A stretch of 7,262 nucleotides of DNA, from assembly GCA_035511435.1 (NCBI GenBank), contig DATKFJ010000122.1, positions 1-7,262 on the forward strand, read 5' to 3'. The notes beneath the pieces are model-generated. The model was not told the origin of the DNA. It worked only from the letters and a program-made list of their open reading frames with translations, and did not search any database. The number at the start of each line of letters is the position of its first letter. Position 1 is the stretch's first letter. The translations under genes and the position numbers were made by a program. Of this stretch, positions 5,349 to 7,262 are shown one piece after another. The DNA is from JAMXLO01 sp035511435 (GTDB taxonomy: Bacteria; Pseudomonadota; Alphaproteobacteria; Acetobacterales; Acetobacteraceae).

Positions 5349-6698
5349 ATTTCCGATATCCCCACCCAGATCGGCCGCTATCGCATCGAACGCGTGCTCG
5401 GTCGCGGCGCCATGGGGGTGATCTATCAGGCGCACGATCCGGAAATCGACCGCGAGGTCGCGATCAAGCTGATCCGCGCCGACCTGATCAGCGGCGATGA
5501 CCATGCCGACTGGCTCGCCCGCTTCCGCCAGGAGGCACAGGCCGCGGGCCGCTGTGCGCACCCGAACATCGTCGCGATCTACGATTTCGCCGTGCACGAG
5601 GGGAACCCCTTCCTTGCGATGGAATATGTCGAGGGCAGCAATCTCGGCCAGCACCTGACCCGCCAAGGTGCGGTTTCGCCGCCGGAAGCGATCGCCCTGA
5701 TCGGCCAGGTGCTGGATGCGCTGGCCTGTGCACATGGCCTCGGCATCGTGCATCGCGACGTCAAGCCGGCGAACATCCTGCTGCTTGCCAGCGGGCGTGT
5801 GAAGATGACGGACTTCGGCATTTCGCGCCTCGATACGTCCGCGCTGACGCAAACCGGTTCGGTGCTTGGCACGCCGAGTTACATGTCGCCGGAGCAATGC
5901 CGAGGCGATCCGGTGGATGCGCGCAGCGATCTGTTCTCCACCGGTGTCGTTCTGTACGAAATGTTGAGCGGCGAAAAGCCGTTCAAGGGCCGCAACTTCA
6001 CTGAAGTCGCGTTCCAACTGCTGAATGAACCGCCGGCGGACATCCGCATCAAGCGTACCGACCTGGCGCCGTCGCTGGTCGCGGTGCTGCATCGTGTCTT
6101 GGCCAAGCAGCCTGCCGATCGCTTCGCGTCCGCTGTCGAGATGGCGGCGGCGCTGCGTGCGACGGCCGACGAGGCCGCCGACAACACCATCGTCGCGCCG
6201 CGCGCCCAGGGTGCTTTGAGCGAGGCGCGTGCAGTGAGCGAGGCGCCTGCATTCACCGAGGCGACGCTCCGCACAATAGAGCACCGGCTGGCGCAGCATG
6301 TCGGCCCGATCGCGCGCCATCTCGTGCAGAGCGCGGCACGCCAGTCGCACTCGCTGGACGAACTGCACGAGACGCTGGCGCAGCGGATCGAACAACCGGA
6401 ACAGCGTGCGCAATTCCGCCGGGACTCAGCCGGTGATCCGCCAGCCGCGGCAACGCAATCACGGGCCGACATCGCACAGCCGCAGGTCCAGCAGGCCGAG
6501 CGTGAATTGACCCGATACATCGGGCCGATCGCGCGGATCCTGGTCAAGCGCGCACTATCGACCGCGCGATCGCCCGACGAATTTTGGCAACAACTGGCGA
6601 CGCATATCGCATCCGAAGCCGATCGGCAGGCATTCCTGCAAAAGCGGGCTCTGCCGCCTACCCCGCCGGTTGCGGGAGGGGGTCGGGGGAAGCGGTAG
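5349..6698 (+). CDS. Soluble Hanks-type serine/threonine protein kinase with two C-terminal GPIAR repeats; probable ATT start
   Basis: From the ATT the protein has 449 residues and phosphorylates Ser/Thr of unknown targets. All kinase motifs are present: Gly loop GRGAMG (18-23), VAIK Lys40, helix-C Glu62, HRDVKPAN with Asp137 and Asn142, DFG Asp155, SPE Glu182, DLFSTG Asp194, and Arg258. It should be active. The activation loop (SALTQTGSVLGTPSYMS) has Ser/Thr for autophosphorylation. After residue 275 come two related segments (about 306-359 and 383-432) and a Pro/Gly-rich tail. There is no membrane helix, unlike PknB-type receptors, so it is cytoplasmic. Translation from GTG at 5394 would keep the Gly loop but remove the first beta strand (IGRYRIERVL) and has no ribosome site. 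The ATT at 5349 gives a normal kinase N-terminus, (M)SDIPTQIGRYRIER. It begins 1 nt after the sensor's stop, so expression is coupled to the sensor. Confidence 0.9.
   Translation: MSDIPTQIGRYRIERVLGRGAMGVIYQAHDPEIDREVAIKLIRADLISGDDHADWLARFRQEAQAAGRCAHPNIVAIYDFAVHEGNPFLAMEYVEGSNLGQHLTRQGAVSPPEAIALIGQVLDALACAHGLGIVHRDVKPANILLLASGRVKMTDFGISRLDTSALTQTGSVLGTPSYMSPEQCRGDPVDARSDLFSTGVVLYEMLSGEKPFKGRNFTEVAFQLLNEPPADIRIKRTDLAPSLVAVLHRVLAKQPADRFASAVEMAAALRATADEAADNTIVAPRAQGALSEARAVSEAPAFTEATLRTIEHRLAQHVGPIARHLVQSAARQSHSLDELHETLAQRIEQPEQRAQFRRDSAGDPPAAATQSRADIAQPQVQQAERELTRYIGPIARILVKRALSTARSPDEFWQQLATHIASEADRQAFLQKRALPPTPPVAGGGRGKR
6264..6425 (+). repeat. First copy of the GPIAR repeat in the kinase C-terminus
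   Basis: The segment encodes about 54 residues with the pattern L-x-x-x-V-GPIAR-x-LV, then DEL-x-x-x-LA-x-x-I and R-x-x-F. It is predicted helical and acts as an accessory module after the kinase domain. From GPIAR to the closing Phe it spans 38 residues, the same as the second copy without gaps, with 16 identities by my count. I do not recognise a named domain with certainty. Confidence 0.7.
6495..6644 (+). repeat. Second copy of the GPIAR repeat in the kinase C-terminus
   Basis: This segment encodes about 50 residues beginning AERELTRYIGPIARILVKRA and ending with R-x-x-F. It aligns with the first copy over the 38-residue core. The copies are joined by a low-complexity Ala/Gln/Asp-rich linker of about 24 residues. 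The DNA of the two copies has diverged well beyond the protein, so the duplication is old rather than a recent slippage event. Confidence 0.7.
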
Positions 6699-6740
6699 GA
6701 CGGCAGTCATCAGCTTTTTTCCGTCGAAACGCGCGAACCA

Positions 6741-7262
6741 TCAAAAATTCCCGAACAGTCCGCGCAGGAATCCCGGCGTCAGCGCGGTCAGCGGATTGAC
6801 GGTGACCTGCGGATTGTCCAACGCACCGTGCAGCGCATAGCTGGCGGCAAACAGCCCCCCGCCGCGCTCCGGACTGAACAGCCTGCCGACGAACGGAATG
6901 TTGCCCAGCAGCGAATTGAAGAAATACGCCGGCACGATCGTGCCCTGCATATCGATCTGCCGATCCGCGAGATCGATCCGTCCCTTCGCCGTCAGCCCCA
7001 GCGATGAACTGAACGCGCGCGCATCGGCAATATCCAGCGCGTCGTCGGTAAGCCGGAACGGCGCAACCAACCGGCGGAAACCCAGGCCGGGACCCTGCAT
7101 GACCTCAACCAATCCGTACAGCGTCATCGCCTGCAGCAGCCTGCCCAAAGCCGGCACCCCCTGGAGGCGAAAATCTTCGATATCCGCGGTCCCCGTCAGC
7201 GGCCGATCTGCCTGTGCGTCGTTGTAGTGCGCCTGCACCGACAGCCGTCCGCCCTCCATCGT
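6741..7262 (-). CDS. C-terminal part of an AsmA/YhdP-like envelope protein (partial)
   Basis: At least 173 residues are visible and the frame remains open at the right edge. The ATG at 7259 is most likely an internal Met and not the start. The sequence carries the closing block of the alphaproteobacterial YhdP/DUF3971-type AsmA-like proteins. It has repeated beta-strand patterns (LGLTAKGRIDLADRQIDMQG), the block IVPAYFFNSLLGNIPFVGRL, a GGGLFAASYALHGALDNPQV stretch, and the ending NPLTALTPGFLRGLFGNF. Known relatives are very long proteins anchored in the inner membrane that reach across the periplasm and help move phospholipids to the outer membrane. Here that role is by family only. The gene converges with the kinase gene, leaving 42 bp between their stops (6699-6740). 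That gap has a T-run at 6715-6720 but no strong hairpin. Confidence 0.85.
   Translation of the reverse strand, partial: TMEGGRLSVQAHYNDAQADRPLTGTADIEDFRLQGVPALGRLLQAMTLYGLVEVMQGPGLGFRRLVAPFRLTDDALDIADARAFSSSLGLTAKGRIDLADRQIDMQGTIVPAYFFNSLLGNIPFVGRLFSPERGGGLFAASYALHGALDNPQVTVNPLTALTPGFLRGLFGNF

Noticed and set aside
5295..6413. 372-codon minus-strand open frame opposite the kinase
   Set aside because: The composition is that of an antisense shadow (Arg, Ala, His-rich) and the plus strand encodes an intact kinase.
5394..6698. GTG at 5394 as the true kinase start
   Set aside because: It would remove the first beta strand of the kinase and has no ribosome binding site, while ATT at 5349 has both a site and the expected N-terminus. 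It remains the fallback that automatic gene finders would choose.
6699..6725. Terminator between the converging kinase and AsmA-like genes
   Set aside because: GACGG and CCGTC can pair only across a 17-nt loop, and the T6 run lies inside that loop and not after the stem. It does not meet the usual form of an intrinsic terminator.

Overview
The window is 7.26 kb of GC-rich, gene-dense chromosomal DNA with strong codon-position bias. Protein styles, a Lys-CUU tRNA and a YhdP/AsmA-like protein suggest an alphaproteobacterium, with Rhodospirillales/Acetobacterales somewhat more likely than Sphingomonadales. This placement is a reading of style, not a database result. I see no mobile element, integrase, phage gene or CRISPR array.

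Layout. (1) 2-103, + strand: the last 33 codons of a gene entering from the left, possibly a FGGY-type sugar kinase. (2) 183-258, - strand: tRNA-Lys(CUU) with an encoded CCA. (3) 320-3221, - strand: a compact three-gene run in the order haloacid-dehalogenase-like hydrolase, NTF2/lumazine-binding-fold small protein, FAD-dependent GMC oxidoreductase. The last two are only 9 nt apart. This looks like a small catabolic or detoxifying operon with unknown substrate. (4) 3222-3354: a short divergent intergenic region. (5) 3355-6698, + strand: a tight three-gene run with 25 nt and about 1 nt gaps. It encodes a secreted caspase-fold protein with a peptidoglycan-binding tail, a membrane haem-c DUF3365-HAMP sensor, and a soluble Hanks-type Ser/Thr kinase carrying two copies of an unassigned C-terminal repeat. 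(6) 6741-7262, - strand: the C-terminal part of a large AsmA/YhdP-like envelope protein that runs off the right edge.

The run at 3355-6698 is the most unusual part. The caspase-like protein has lost both residues of the His-Cys dyad (Thr and Val at the expected places), so it is probably a non-catalytic scaffold or ligand-binding module in the periplasm. The sensor has one CxxCH haem site facing the periplasm and ends right after its HAMP domain with no output domain. The kinase has no membrane segment. Together they could form a split receptor kinase: periplasmic pseudo-caspase/cell-wall binder, haem-redox transmembrane sensor, cytoplasmic kinase. That chain is inference from gene order and domains.

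The kinase has no ATG, GTG or TTG codon that would give a full-length protein. Its natural N-terminus begins at an ATT codon 5 nt after a good Shine-Dalgarno sequence. Alternatively it could be reached by a +1 shift at the sensor's UGA-C stop, which would fuse sensor and kinase into one receptor kinase.
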